Shown here: positions 27,215 through 36,953 of the stretch, piece by piece
Layout of the letters: each line of letters opens with the position of its first letter
Numbering within the stretch: the first letter of the stretch is position 1
From: Brachyspira hampsonii 30446
GTDB lineage: Bacteria; Spirochaetota; Brachyspiria; Brachyspirales; Brachyspiraceae
Direction of reading: 5' to 3'
DNA length: 64,000 nucleotides
Assembly: GCF_000316195.1 (NCBI RefSeq)
Contig: NZ_JH994111.1
Coordinates: 932,894-996,893 of the forward strand
Notes under the pieces: generated by a model
What the model was told of the DNA's origin: nothing
Database searches by the model: none
What the model saw: the letters and a program-made list of their open reading frames with translations, nothing else
Position numbers and translations under genes: made by a program

Positions 27215-27896
27215 TAATAAAGAAGTTCTTATTAATATAGAAAATTTAAAAAAGACTTATGCCGGACCTCCTAAAGTAGAAGTGTTAAAATCTATAAGTT
27301 TAAAAGTTTATAGAAATGAAATACTTGCTGTAACAGGAGAATCAGGCAGCGGAAAAACTACTCTTTTAAATTTAATAGGCGGAATAGATGATATTACAGA
27401 CGGCAGTATATATATATTGGGCAATAATATTGGCAAAATGAATGAGGGACAATTAGCACATTTTAGAAATAGTTCTCTTGGGTATGTATTTCAGTTTCAT
27501 AATTTACTTGGTGAGTTTAGTGCTTTAGAAAATGTTATGATTCCATCTTTAATGCTTAAATATAATAAAAAAGAAGCAAGAGAAAAAGCTGAGAACCTTC
27601 TTGAAACTGTTGGTTTGAAAGATAGAATGGAGCATAGAATAGGTGAGCTTTCAGGAGGCGAGGCACAAAGAGTTGCTATTGCAAGGGCTTTAATAAATAA
27701 GCCTAGTGTTGTATTGGCTGATGAACCCACTGGAAATTTAGATAAAAAAAATGCTGAGGTAGTAAGAGAATTATTATGGAATATGACAAAGCAAAGTAAT
27801 GCCTCTTTGATAATTGTTACTCATTCTGTTTCTATTGCTAATATGGCTGATAGAAAACTTCGTTTGGAATACGGCGAGAATTTAATAGAATATTGA
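27207..27896 (+). CDS. lolD: lipoprotein-release ABC transporter ATPase
   Basis: ATP-binding partner of the upstream permease. 229 residues with Walker A GESGSGKTT, Q-loop YVFQFHNLL, signature LSGGEAQRVAIARAL, Walker B VVLADEPTGNLD and H-loop VTHS. The sequence is of the LolD/MacB-like type. The start overlaps the permease stop by 8 bp, a sign of coupled translation. Many lipoproteins in this window (M30 proteases, OppA-like, small lipoproteins) are potential cargo. Confidence 0.92.
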   Translation: MSDNKEVLINIENLKKTYAGPPKVEVLKSISLKVYRNEILAVTGESGSGKTTLLNLIGGIDDITDGSIYILGNNIGKMNEGQLAHFRNSSLGYVFQFHNLLGEFSALENVMIPSLMLKYNKKEAREKAENLLETVGLKDRMEHRIGELSGGEAQRVAIARALINKPSVVLADEPTGNLDKKNAEVVRELLWNMTKQSNASLIIVTHSVSIANMADRKLRLEYGENLIEY

Positions 27897-27967
27897 AATA
27901 TAAAATATTTTAATATAGAATATTTAACGAATAAACAAATATAAGATTATACTAGGAATATAAAATT

Positions 27968-29926
27968 ATGCTTATAAAAAAATTAAAAGAATTCTTTAAA
28001 AAAGATAACAGACCATTTGATCATGGTGCTGTTACAGAAGAACATATGAAAAAGTATTATACAAAAGTTGAAAAGCATCCTTATAGAAGAATGTTTTCTT
28101 ATGCAATGCGTCATAAAAAATTATTTATACCATCTTTTATACTAAGTGTTGGATATACAATAATAAATATACTTCCTCCGTTTTTCGGACAAATGGCTAT
28201 AGCTATAACAGGTGGAAAAAGAGTTGATATCTTGGATAAAATACCATTTGTTGCTGATTTAGCGGCAAGATTTGGTAATATAAGTACAAAAGATATAGCC
28301 CAGCAATTTTTATCGGCTGATTCTATAGCAAATCCAGTCATAATGGCACAGTTTGCTTTTATTATTATAATAGGATTTATTTATGTTTTATTTAGAGTTG
28401 GTTTTGACTATGTAAAAACTTTTCTTTTTGCCTTTACGGCACAAGAAATAGGTAAAGATGTTCGTGCTGATATGTTAAAAGGACTTATGAATACTGATAT
28501 TGCATATTTTAAACAGGAAAAAGAGGGCGATTTAATGAGCCGAGTTATCAATGAGTCAGGAACAATAGAGAATTTTTTATCTAGTACATTGCCTAATATG
28601 ATTACAGTTCCTTTAACTTTAATACTTACATTGGCTATGCTGCTTATATTAAATGTAAAACTTACTATAGCTTGTTTTGTGGCTGCACCTTTAATAGCTT
28701 TGGGTATAGATAAGGTATCTAAACTTATAAGAACAAGAGTTACAGCACAGCAGAATTTGTTAGGCAGTACAACTTCTGTTATTCAGGAAGATATAAGAGG
28801 AATAGAGGTTATAAAAATATTTTCTAAAGAGGATACCGAAGTTTCAAGATATAAAACTTTATATGGTGAGCTTATTAATTTAATGAGAAAGATTAGCTTG
28901 CTAACATCTTTAAATAGACCTATGACAGAGTTAGTTATGATAGTAGCTATGCTTGTTATACTTGCTTACGGCGGATTTTTAATATTTAAAGGAGAGATGC
29001 CTTTTGAGTTTTTATGGGGATTTTTACTTTATATGCTTAATATATCAACCCCTGTTAGAGATTTATCTGGTATAGTTATAAATTTACAGATGACTAAGGG
29101 GATAGCTTTAAGGGTATTTCAGATTATAGATTTACCTGCTGAAAATGTTGATGATAAAACTAAAAAAGAAATGAAGCCGATAGAACATTCTATTACTTTT
29201 GAAAATGTTCATTTTGAGTATCCTAGAAGAAGCGATGCAGAACCTTTTCATTTGGGACCTATAAGTTTTAGCGTAAAAAAGGGAGATGTAGTTGCTTTCG
29301 TTGGTAATTCAGGCGGCGGTAAAACTACTTTGATAAGTTTGATACCGAAACTATTTACCCCAAGCGAAGGAGTTATAAGGTTCGATGGAATTGATATCAA
29401 TGAGTTAAATACAAGAAGTGTGAGAAATCAAATAGGGGTAGTATCTCAGGAAAATATTTTATTTTATGGAACTGTAAGAGAAAATATTTTATATGCTAAT
29501 CCTGATGCTACAGATGATGATTTGGTAAGGGCGGCAAAAATAGCACATGCTGATGAGTTTATTTTGAAATTACCTAATGGATATGACACGCATATAGGAC
29601 CAAGAGGTGTAATGCTTTCAGGAGGACAGCGTCAAAGAATAGCATTAGCAAGAGCTGTAGTTAAAAGACCTTCTATATTGATACTTGATGAGGCTACTAG
29701 TGCTTTGGATACTGAAAGTGAAATGTATGTTCAAAAGGCTTTAAATGAAATTATTAACCTCCAAACTACATTTGTTATAGCACATAGACTTTCTACTATC
29801 AAAAATGCTACATATATATGTGTAGTTGAAGATGGTAAGATAACTGAATCAGGTACTCATGAAGAATTGATGAAAAGAGGCGGAAAATATCAATACCTAT
29901 ATTCATTACAATTTAGAGATGAATAA
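27968..29926 (+). CDS. ABC exporter, MsbA-like (fused permease-ATPase)
   Basis: A 652-residue half-transporter: six membrane helices (about 55-390), then the ATPase with Walker A GNSGGGKTT, signature LSGGQRQRIALARAV and Walker B ILILDEATSALD. The first periplasmic loop (about 80-125) is longer than usual in MsbA. It follows lolD after 71 bp on the same strand. Substrate is unknown; lipid A/lipid export or drug efflux are the usual options, and the Lol/Kdo context mildly favours a lipid role (inference). Confidence 0.88.
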   Translation: MLIKKLKEFFKKDNRPFDHGAVTEEHMKKYYTKVEKHPYRRMFSYAMRHKKLFIPSFILSVGYTIINILPPFFGQMAIAITGGKRVDILDKIPFVADLAARFGNISTKDIAQQFLSADSIANPVIMAQFAFIIIIGFIYVLFRVGFDYVKTFLFAFTAQEIGKDVRADMLKGLMNTDIAYFKQEKEGDLMSRVINESGTIENFLSSTLPNMITVPLTLILTLAMLLILNVKLTIACFVAAPLIALGIDKVSKLIRTRVTAQQNLLGSTTSVIQEDIRGIEVIKIFSKEDTEVSRYKTLYGELINLMRKISLLTSLNRPMTELVMIVAMLVILAYGGFLIFKGEMPFEFLWGFLLYMLNISTPVRDLSGIVINLQMTKGIALRVFQIIDLPAENVDDKTKKEMKPIEHSITFENVHFEYPRRSDAEPFHLGPISFSVKKGDVVAFVGNSGGGKTTLISLIPKLFTPSEGVIRFDGIDINELNTRSVRNQIGVVSQENILFYGTVRENILYANPDATDDDLVRAAKIAHADEFILKLPNGYDTHIGPRGVMLSGGQRQRIALARAVVKRPSILILDEATSALDTESEMYVQKALNEIINLQTTFVIAHRLSTIKNATYICVVEDGKITESGTHEELMKRGGKYQYLYSLQFRDE

Positions 29927-29961
29927 ATTAGATATAGATAAATAAAAAAATAAAAATAGCT

Positions 29962-29987
29962 GTTTTAATAATTAAGTTTATTAAAAC
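29962..29987. terminator. bidirectional terminator
   Basis: GTTTTAATAA (29962-29971) pairs with TTATTAAAAC (29978-29987) around 6 bases, with A/T runs on both sides. It sits between the convergent MsbA-like and exbD genes. Confidence 0.65.
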
Positions 29988-30027
29988 TAAGCATTTTTTA
30001 TTAAAAGATGAAAATTAATAAAATTAT

Positions 30028-30438
30028 TTAGTTTTGATTTTGTTCTTCAGTTGCTATACTAAGTCTTGTAAAACCAGCATTTTTCACGCTATCTATAACA
30101 GATATTAAAGTTTGAGTTTTTACATCTTGATCTGAGCGTATCTCTACAGGTTTTTCCAATTCTCCTTCTGTGTCTGCTAATTTTTTCAGATCTGCCTCAA
30201 TATCTTCAGATAAATATCCGTTTATGTATTTTTCTCCATCTTTTGATATGCTTATCACTACGGTATCATTTTTTTCTGAGCCTACTGCAGATGTAGATTT
30301 AGGCAGGCTTATTTCTATTTGCGGTGTAACTATAATTGTTGAACCCACCATGAAAAATATAAGCAAATTAAATACTATATCTATCATAGGAGTTAAATCT
30401 ATCCCGCTTTTTATATTAAATCTTCTTCTAAACTTCAT
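30028..30438 (-). CDS. exbD: ExbD/TolR-family protein
   Basis: A 136-residue inner-membrane protein that, with ExbB/TolQ, uses the proton gradient to energise outer-membrane functions. One helix near the N-terminus carries the essential Asp (LTPMIDIVFNLLIFFM); the rest is the periplasmic domain. A RRR-rich cytoplasmic start fits the family. No exbB or tonB lies in the window: the upstream gene is a CAP-domain protein, 19 bp away. ExbB must be elsewhere. Confidence 0.88.
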   Translation of the reverse strand: MKFRRRFNIKSGIDLTPMIDIVFNLLIFFMVGSTIIVTPQIEISLPKSTSAVGSEKNDTVVISISKDGEKYINGYLSEDIEADLKKLADTEGELEKPVEIRSDQDVKTQTLISVIDSVKNAGFTRLSIATEEQNQN

Positions 30439-30457
30439 TATTTATCACTGCTAACTA

Positions 30458-31231
30458 CTATTCAACTTTTATAGTTCTAACATTGCTTAAGAAATGCTGA
30501 CCTTTATAAAGAATAGAAATTTTATAATCTCCTTGTCCGTATTCAGCTTTGAAAGTTCTTCCTAATATAGAATTTCCCATATCTTTAACATCGTATATTA
30601 CTTTTCCTATATATGTCTTTCCGTCATCTCCTGTGATTCTAGCTTCGGGATCTGCCATCTCTATGGCTAATTTAAAATCAGTAAATGCCGCACCATTTAA
30701 TATTCTATATTTTGCAGTTATTTCATCTCCATATTTAGCTGTAGGTGAAAAATCTACAGATTCAGCAACTATATTAGCAAATGTTACTGTAGTATAAACA
30801 CCAACTCCTCTTTTTACAGCACCAACTCCTATTGCATTATAATCTTTACTCAATATATTTTTCTTACTGTCAGGAGTTTTCATAAGATCTTTAACAATGC
30901 TTTCAGCTGCTTTTTTATCAGTAAATGGTATAACATCTAGTTTATGCATATTTTCACTTATATTTCCAACCATTTCAGGATATAATTTTACTTGTCTTGC
31001 TTTTGAATCTAAACCGTCTAAATCAGTATTGCTAAAGAATTTATTTTTGGCCATATTATCAGCATGATATAATGCTAAAGAATGAAGTCTTTGATTGTTT
31101 GGAAGAGGAGGAAGGGCTTCTTTGCTTCTCTCTAAATTTATTAATCTTAATACTTCATCTTCTATTGTATTGGCACTAACTACTAAAGCTGATAAAAATA
31201 TAAATATTATTATTAAACTTAACTTTTTCAT
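30458..31231 (-). CDS. secreted CAP/SCP-domain protein
   Basis: A 257-residue exported protein: signal peptide (MKKLSLIIIFIFLSALVVSA), then a CAP (SCP/PR1) domain at about 22-160: EDEVLRLINLERSKEALPPL, LHSLALYHADNMAKNKFFSN, ISENMHK, NAIGVGAVKRG. A C-terminal beta-rich domain of about 90 residues follows (YGQGDYKISILYKGQHFLS). CAP proteins are extracytoplasmic and of varied, mostly unknown activity. It is 19 bp upstream of exbD in one unit. Confidence 0.85.
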   Translation of the reverse strand: MKKLSLIIIFIFLSALVVSANTIEDEVLRLINLERSKEALPPLPNNQRLHSLALYHADNMAKNKFFSNTDLDGLDSKARQVKLYPEMVGNISENMHKLDVIPFTDKKAAESIVKDLMKTPDSKKNILSKDYNAIGVGAVKRGVGVYTTVTFANIVAESVDFSPTAKYGDEITAKYRILNGAAFTDFKLAIEMADPEARITGDDGKTYIGKVIYDVKDMGNSILGRTFKAEYGQGDYKISILYKGQHFLSNVRTIKVE

Positions 31232-31430
31232 TTTTAATCTCCAAAAATTTTTAAAATTATATAAATATTAAATCTAATTCTATAATGATTTTGTAAAAAA
31301 TAAAAGAAAATAAAATAAAAAAATAATATTATTTTTTTATGTGAATATTATTTGATTTATTATTGACTTTTTTTATCTAATATAATAGATTATTTTTATT
31401 ATAAATATATAATTGGGAATAAATACTTTT

Positions 31431-32651
31431 ATGAAGAAAATATTTTTTATGCTGTTTTTATTGTCATTATTATCTTCTTGTCAAAGAGTGTCAAATGTTT
31501 TAGGGGTGAATTATGACAGTTCATTAACATATCCTGATGCTGCAAGTATGGAAAGGAAATCTTTTTATGCTAACTATAAGTGGCAAGTAAATAAACGTTA
31601 TAATTTTTATAAAATAGCAGAATATGATAAATTGATTATATATGTTATGGAGGGCTCAGGATATAAACCTGAAAGTGTGAATTATATAGCGAATGCATTT
31701 AATAATAATTATGCTGAAGAAGTTAGAATATATGGAGAACATACAGATGTTGATAATAACGGTAAAATTATAATTTTATTATTAGAATTGAATGCTAGTT
31801 ATTCAGGTTCTGTTACTACCGGTTATTTTTATGGGTCAGATTTACTATTGAATCAAAATAATAATGCAGAGATATTATATATGGATATAAAAATAGTTAA
31901 TGAAAATCCTGAGTATATGGCTGGAACTATACAGCATGAATTTCAGCATTTAATTAATTATAATGTTAATTATATAAAAAATGGAAGAGAAATATCAACT
32001 TGGCTTAATGAAGCTCTTTCAGAATCTACATCTATATTATTCAGCCCAACTATAGTTAGTTCAAGAATAAATGAATTTAATAATTATATGAGCGGTTATT
32101 ATTGTTTCTACACTTGGAATCTTCCTTTATACAATTTATTTGCAAATTATCCTTCAGTATCAGTATTTGTGAATTGGCTTTACAAAAAAAATAATAATAA
32201 CTCCTCTGTATTTCAGAATATAGCAAAATACTCATCTTCTGAAGATTATGAAAGAGTTTTGAATAATGTAAGTTTTACGGGGGCATCCAGCTGGGACGAT
32301 TTATTATTAAAATGGATTGATGGTATAAAAAATAATGAAGTTGCAGGAGCATATTTGAAGGTTCAGCCTTCAGAATCTACTATACCGTTATTTCCAGGAG
32401 CAGCAGTAATTTATAGCGGAAGTATTCAGTCATCAGGAAATTTGGTAACAAAAGATTTAGGTAATGGATATCAGGCCGCTTTAAATAAAGATACTTATAT
32501 AGGCAATAATCCAACTTATATAAATATTACAACTCCTAAATCATCATCAGTACAGGCATCAAAAATGTATGATACAGCAAGTGATAAGCCTTATACACCT
32601 AAATACAGACATGTGTTATTTGATAAAGACGGAAATATTAAAGAATATTAA
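31431..32651 (+). CDS. M30-like (hyicolysin-type) metalloprotease lipoprotein, copy 1
   Basis: A 406-residue lipoprotein: lipobox Cys at 17 (LLSSC). The zinc motif is HEFQH (residues 169-173) followed by WLNEALSES, the third ligand being probably the Glu of NEA. This HExxH-plus-NEALSE plan is that of M30 peptidases. Tandem with two paralogues; the next starts 21 bp on. I chose the ATG at 31431 over a TTG six codons earlier because the signal peptide then begins normally. It would act outside the cell or in the periplasm on proteins. Expression likely comes from a promoter in 31350-31410. Confidence 0.82.
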   Translation: MKKIFFMLFLLSLLSSCQRVSNVLGVNYDSSLTYPDAASMERKSFYANYKWQVNKRYNFYKIAEYDKLIIYVMEGSGYKPESVNYIANAFNNNYAEEVRIYGEHTDVDNNGKIIILLLELNASYSGSVTTGYFYGSDLLLNQNNNAEILYMDIKIVNENPEYMAGTIQHEFQHLINYNVNYIKNGREISTWLNEALSESTSILFSPTIVSSRINEFNNYMSGYYCFYTWNLPLYNLFANYPSVSVFVNWLYKKNNNNSSVFQNIAKYSSSEDYERVLNNVSFTGASSWDDLLLKWIDGIKNNEVAGAYLKVQPSESTIPLFPGAAVIYSGSIQSSGNLVTKDLGNGYQAALNKDTYIGNNPTYINITTPKSSSVQASKMYDTASDKPYTPKYRHVLFDKDGNIKEY

Positions 32652-32672
32652 ATTAAATAGGAGAATATATTT

Positions 32673-33932
32673 ATGAAAAAAATACTTTGTGTAATTGCTA
32701 TTTCAATTTTATATATTATTTCTTGTAATAGGAATAATGTTACAAGTCCTATTGAATTAATAGAAGGATTAACATACCCTAATTCAAGTATGTACAGCAG
32801 AAATTTTAGAATTCTATCTATTGATAGTGCTGGAAATGAAGACTTGAGTGCTAGTGCCAAATTTTATAGAATTGCAGAATATGATAAATTAGATATTTAT
32901 ATTGAAGAAAATGAAGGTTATAGAAAAGAAAATATAGATTATATAGTAAGTGAATTTAATAAACATTATGATGAAGAAATAAGAATATATGGAAATCATA
33001 CAGATGTTGATGGTAATAATAAAATAATAATTGTATTGTATGATATAAAAAATTATACTGGAGGAAATATTAACGGTTTTTTTCATTATTTTGATTTAAT
33101 GAAAGATAGGCTCAATAATGGTGAGATTTTATATATGAATATAAAAGTAGTTAATCAAGATGCAGATTATATGTCAGGTACTATACTTCATGAATTACAG
33201 CATTTAATTAATTGGAATGTTAATTATATAAAAAATGGAAGCGAGATGTCAACTTGGCTTAATGAAGCTCTTTCAGAATCTACTTCTGTAGTATTTAATG
33301 AGGCTACAGCTAGTTCAAGAATATTTGAATTTAAGAACATGAATGGATATTATTGTTTTTATACTTGGAATCTTCCAACTGAAAAAGTTTTTCCTAATCA
33401 CCCTAATAGTAAATATTTATTCGCTAATTATCCTTCAGTATCAGTATTTATGAATTGGCTTTATCAAAAAAATGCTCAAAATCCTTCTGTATTCCAAAAT
33501 ATAGCAAAATTTTCTAGTGATACTGATATAGATAGAGTTTTAAAAAATGTAAGTTTTATAGGGGCATCTAGTTGGGACGATTTATTATTTAAATGGATTG
33601 AAGGAATAAATAATGGAGAAGTTGCAGGAGCAGAAATAAAAGTACAAAAAGAAAATAATAATATTAATTTATATCCGGGTGCATTAGTAGTTTATAATGG
33701 AAGTTTGACTCAGTCTGGTAATTTATTAACTAGAAAGCTATCAAGCTCTTTAGAATTGGCTTTAAATAATGATACTTATATAGGCAATAATCCAACTGCT
33801 ATAAATATTACGACTCCTAAAGCATCGTCAGTACAGGCATCAAAAATGTATGAAACAGTAAATGATATTTTTTATATATCTGAAGAAAGACATATATTAT
33901 TTGGTAAAGATGGAAATATCAAGGAATATTAA
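32673..33932 (+). CDS. M30-like metalloprotease lipoprotein, copy 2
   Basis: 419 residues, lipobox Cys at 18 (YIISC). Zinc motif HELQH at 173-177, then WLNEALSES. The ribosome site is AGGAGAAT, 7 bp before the ATG; the same AAATAGGAGAATATATTT leader is found before copy 3. From residue about 247 on it is nearly identical to copy 3, while its first half differs from copies 1 and 3. An insert TEKVFPNHPNSKY after NLP is absent in copy 1. Same operon as its neighbours. Confidence 0.82.
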   Translation: MKKILCVIAISILYIISCNRNNVTSPIELIEGLTYPNSSMYSRNFRILSIDSAGNEDLSASAKFYRIAEYDKLDIYIEENEGYRKENIDYIVSEFNKHYDEEIRIYGNHTDVDGNNKIIIVLYDIKNYTGGNINGFFHYFDLMKDRLNNGEILYMNIKVVNQDADYMSGTILHELQHLINWNVNYIKNGSEMSTWLNEALSESTSVVFNEATASSRIFEFKNMNGYYCFYTWNLPTEKVFPNHPNSKYLFANYPSVSVFMNWLYQKNAQNPSVFQNIAKFSSDTDIDRVLKNVSFIGASSWDDLLFKWIEGINNGEVAGAEIKVQKENNNINLYPGALVVYNGSLTQSGNLLTRKLSSSLELALNNDTYIGNNPTAINITTPKASSVQASKMYETVNDIFYISEERHILFGKDGNIKEY

Positions 33933-33954
33933 ATTAAAATAGGAGAATATATTT

Positions 33955-35202
33955 ATGAAAAAAATACTTTTTATAATTAGTATTTTAATTTTATCTATTA
34001 TTTCTTGTAATAGGAATAATGTGACAAACCCTATAGAATCAAGCGGAGGATTAATATATCCCAGCGGAAGTATGGAAAAAAAAACTTTTTATGCCTACTA
34101 TAGGATGCAAGAAAATAAACTTTGTAATTTTTATAAAGTAGCAGAGTATGATAAATTGATTGTATATGTTATGGAGGGGAGCGGATATAAACCTGAAAGT
34201 GTGGATTATATAGCGAATGTATTTAATAATAATTATGCTGAAGAAGTTAGAATATATGGAGAACATACAGATGTTGATAAGAATGGTAAAATTATAATTT
34301 TGCTATTAGAATTGAATGATAGTCATTCAGTTGCTATATATAATGGTTATTTTGATAGTGCAGATTTATTATTGAATCAAAATAATAACGCTGAGATATT
34401 ATATATGGATATAGAAATAGTTAATGAAGACCCTGAGTATATGTCAAGTACAATACTTCATGAATTACAGCATTTAATTAATTTTAATGTCAATTATATA
34501 AAAAATGGAAGAGAAATGTCAACTTGGCTTAATGAAGCTCTTTCAGAATCTACTTCTATATTATTTAGCCCTTTAAAAGTTAGTTCAAGAATAGATGGAT
34601 TTAATAGTATGGGCGGTTATTATTGCTTCTATACTTGGAATCTTCCAACTGAAAATGTTTTTCCTAATAATCCTACTAGTAAATATTTATTCGCTAATTA
34701 TCCTTCAGTATCAGTATTTATGAATTGGCTTTATCAAAAAAATGCTCAAAATTCTTCTGTATTTCAAAATATAGCAAAATTTTCTAGTGATACTGATATA
34801 GATAGAGTTTTAAAAAATGTAAGTTTTATAGGGGCATCTAGTTGGGACGATTTATTATTTAAATGGATTGAAGGAATAAATAATGGAGAAGTTGCAGGAG
34901 CAGAAATAAAAGTACAAAAAGAAAATAATAATATTAATTTATATCCGGGTGCATTAGTAGTTTATAATGGAAGTTTGACTCAGTCTGGTAATTTAGTAAC
35001 AAAGCAATTTCAAAATGGTTTTGAATTTGCGTTAAATAATGATACTTATATAGGCGATAATCCAACTTCTATAAATATTACAACTCCTAAAGCATCGTCA
35101 GTACAGGCATCAAAAATGTATGAAACAGTAAATGATATTTTTTATATTTCTAAAGAAAGACATATATTGTTTGATAAGGACGGGAAAATTAAAGAATATT
35201 AA
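33955..35202 (+). CDS. M30-like metalloprotease lipoprotein, copy 3 (mosaic)
   Basis: 415 residues, lipobox Cys at 18, zinc motif HELQH at 169-173, then WLNEALSES. Its first half follows copy 1 (YVMEGSGYKPES, EVRIYGEHTDVD, KIIILLLELN), its second half copy 2: bases 34681-34995 differ from 33411-33725 at only two positions. A short patch near the end (SGNLVTK) again resembles copy 1. This is the pattern of gene conversion between tandem copies. The zinc ligands are kept, so it should be active. Confidence 0.82.
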   Translation: MKKILFIISILILSIISCNRNNVTNPIESSGGLIYPSGSMEKKTFYAYYRMQENKLCNFYKVAEYDKLIVYVMEGSGYKPESVDYIANVFNNNYAEEVRIYGEHTDVDKNGKIIILLLELNDSHSVAIYNGYFDSADLLLNQNNNAEILYMDIEIVNEDPEYMSSTILHELQHLINFNVNYIKNGREMSTWLNEALSESTSILFSPLKVSSRIDGFNSMGGYYCFYTWNLPTENVFPNNPTSKYLFANYPSVSVFMNWLYQKNAQNSSVFQNIAKFSSDTDIDRVLKNVSFIGASSWDDLLFKWIEGINNGEVAGAEIKVQKENNNINLYPGALVVYNGSLTQSGNLVTKQFQNGFEFALNNDTYIGDNPTSINITTPKASSVQASKMYETVNDIFYISKERHILFDKDGKIKEY

Positions 35203-35222
35203 TTTATAAATAAGGAGAATTA

Positions 35223-35537
35223 ATGAAAATAATTTATAAAAACATCATAAAATATTCTTATATTTTTATGCTGGTTTTTTTCTTTATGCTTTTTGCTAAG
35301 AAAGAGGAGATTACGGGTACTATTAGAATGGTAGGTACAGCAATATTTCCTGAGATAGTTATAACTACAGAAGAGAGAGATTATTATTTTGATAAAAAAT
35401 TTTTTGATGAATATGCTAAGTATGTAGGACAAAATATTACTATAAAAGCTAAAGTGAAGAAAGATACTATATGGCTTGCCGATAGAAGTAAATCATTTGA
35501 CAGATATACTATTATGTGGGTAGAAAAGCAGGAATAA
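35223..35537 (+). CDS. small exported protein, OB-like
   Basis: A 104-residue protein with an N-terminal membrane or signal segment (residues about 10-26) and a beta-rich remainder: ITGTIRMVGTAIFPEIVITT, then VGQNITIKAKVKKDTIWLAD, which reads like a small OB-type barrel. No lipobox. It is the last gene of the protease operon (20 bp gap, GGAG site), so it may assist the proteases or be anchored near them (inference). Unrecognised family. Confidence 0.7.
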   Translation: MKIIYKNIIKYSYIFMLVFFFMLFAKKEEITGTIRMVGTAIFPEIVITTEERDYYFDKKFFDEYAKYVGQNITIKAKVKKDTIWLADRSKSFDRYTIMWVEKQE

Positions 35538-35559
35538 ATAAATAAAAAATACGATTTTT

Positions 35560-35600
35560 AGGCTTTAAATATGTTTAAATATTTAAAGCCTTTATTTATT
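35560..35600 (+). terminator. terminator of the M30 operon
   Basis: AGGCTTTAAATAT (35560-35572) pairs with ATATTTAAAGCCT around a few bases, followed by TTATTTATT. Confidence 0.85.
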
Positions 35601-35620
35601 GATAATAAAATAAAAATTCA

Positions 35621-35648
35621 TTGATAAATATACTGAGTATGGTATAAT
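35621..35648 (+). promoter_or_regulatory. ackA promoter
   Basis: TTGATA (35621-35626), 16-bp spacer, TATAAT (35643-35648), 36 bp before the ackA start. Confidence 0.8.
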
Positions 35649-35684
35649 TATAAAATAAAATAATCAAAACTATGGAGTCATTTT

Positions 35685-36875
35685 ATGAATGTATTGGTAA
35701 TCAATTCAGGAAGTTCAAGTATTAAATATCAATTATTCGCTATGCCTGAGGCAAAAGTTTTAGCTAAAGGACTTTTGGAAAAAATCGGCGAAGAAACAAG
35801 TGCTTTAAAACACACAGCTGTAGAAAAAGGCAAAGAAAAAAAATTAGAACAAAAAGTTGCAGATCATAAAGCTGGTATGTCTTTAATTTTTTCTCTTTTA
35901 ACAGACAAAGAGGTTGGTGTTATATCTGATATGAATGAAATATCTGCTGTAGGTCATAGAGTTGTTCATGGCGGTGAAGCATTCAACAAAAGTACATTAA
36001 TCACTGATGAAGCTGTAAAAGCTATAGAGGCTTGCTGCGATATAGCTCCTTTACATAACCCAGCTGGTTTGCAGGGTATAGCTGCTTGTAAAGAAATATT
36101 AAAAGATGTAAAAATGGTAGGTGTATTTGATACTAGTTTCCATCAAACAATACCTGATTATGCTTATATGTATGCTGTTCCTTATGAATGGTATGATAAA
36201 TATAAAATACGTCGTTATGGTTTCCATGGTACTTCTCATAAATATGTTTACGGAGAGTTCTGTAAAGCAGAAAACAAACCTAATGCTAATGTTATAGTTT
36301 GCCATTTGGGTAATGGTGCTAGTGTAACTGCTGTAAAAAATGGAGAATCTATTGATACTAGTATGGGTTTAACTCCTTTGGAAGGCTTGGTAATGGGTAC
36401 TAGGTCTGGTGATATGGATCCTGCTGTTCCTACTTTTGTTATGGCTAAAGAAAATTTATCTGCAAAAGAAATGGATAATATTTTAAATAAAAAAAGCGGA
36501 CTTCTAGGTGTTTCTGGTGTCAGCAATGATATGAGAAACTTGGAAGAAGCTTCTAAAACTAATAAAAGAGCTGAACTTGCTATTACTATGTTCTGCTATA
36601 GAGTAAAAAAATATATAGGTGCTTATATGGCTGCTCTTGGTCATGTTGATGGTATTGTATTTACAGGCGGTATAGGTGAAAATAGTGCTTCTATTAGAGG
36701 AAGAATACTAGAAGGTTTAGATGAACTTGGTATTAAATGCGATGCTGATAAAAACTCTAAAGCTAGAGGATGTGCTAGTTTTGAAAAAGACGGAGCTCCT
36801 ATTAAACTTTATGTTATAGCTACTGATGAAGAAAAAGCTATAGCTATGGATACTTATAACCTTGCATTGAAATAA
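35685..36875 (+). CDS. ackA: acetate kinase
   Basis: Makes ATP and acetate from acetyl phosphate, the energy-yielding end of anaerobic fermentation. 396 residues with family motifs NSGSSSIKYQLF at the start, VGHRVVHGG, the catalytic FDTSFHQ, FHGTSHKYV, HLGNGASV and FTGGIGENS. Length normal. It has its own promoter and terminator; pta is not in the window. Confidence 0.97.
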   Translation: MNVLVINSGSSSIKYQLFAMPEAKVLAKGLLEKIGEETSALKHTAVEKGKEKKLEQKVADHKAGMSLIFSLLTDKEVGVISDMNEISAVGHRVVHGGEAFNKSTLITDEAVKAIEACCDIAPLHNPAGLQGIAACKEILKDVKMVGVFDTSFHQTIPDYAYMYAVPYEWYDKYKIRRYGFHGTSHKYVYGEFCKAENKPNANVIVCHLGNGASVTAVKNGESIDTSMGLTPLEGLVMGTRSGDMDPAVPTFVMAKENLSAKEMDNILNKKSGLLGVSGVSNDMRNLEEASKTNKRAELAITMFCYRVKKYIGAYMAALGHVDGIVFTGGIGENSASIRGRILEGLDELGIKCDADKNSKARGCASFEKDGAPIKLYVIATDEEKAIAMDTYNLALK

Positions 36876-36907
36876 TTTTTATATAAAAATAATAAATATT
36901 AAAATTG

Positions 36908-36945
36908 ATAGGGTATCTTTTCTTATGAAAGATGCCCTATTTTTA
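36908..36945 (+). terminator. ackA terminator
   Basis: ATAGGGTATCTTT pairs with AAAGATGCCCTAT (one G-T pair) and is followed by TTTTAA. It ends just before the HEPN gene start at 36954. Confidence 0.85.
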
Positions 36946-36953
36946 AGGTTTTT

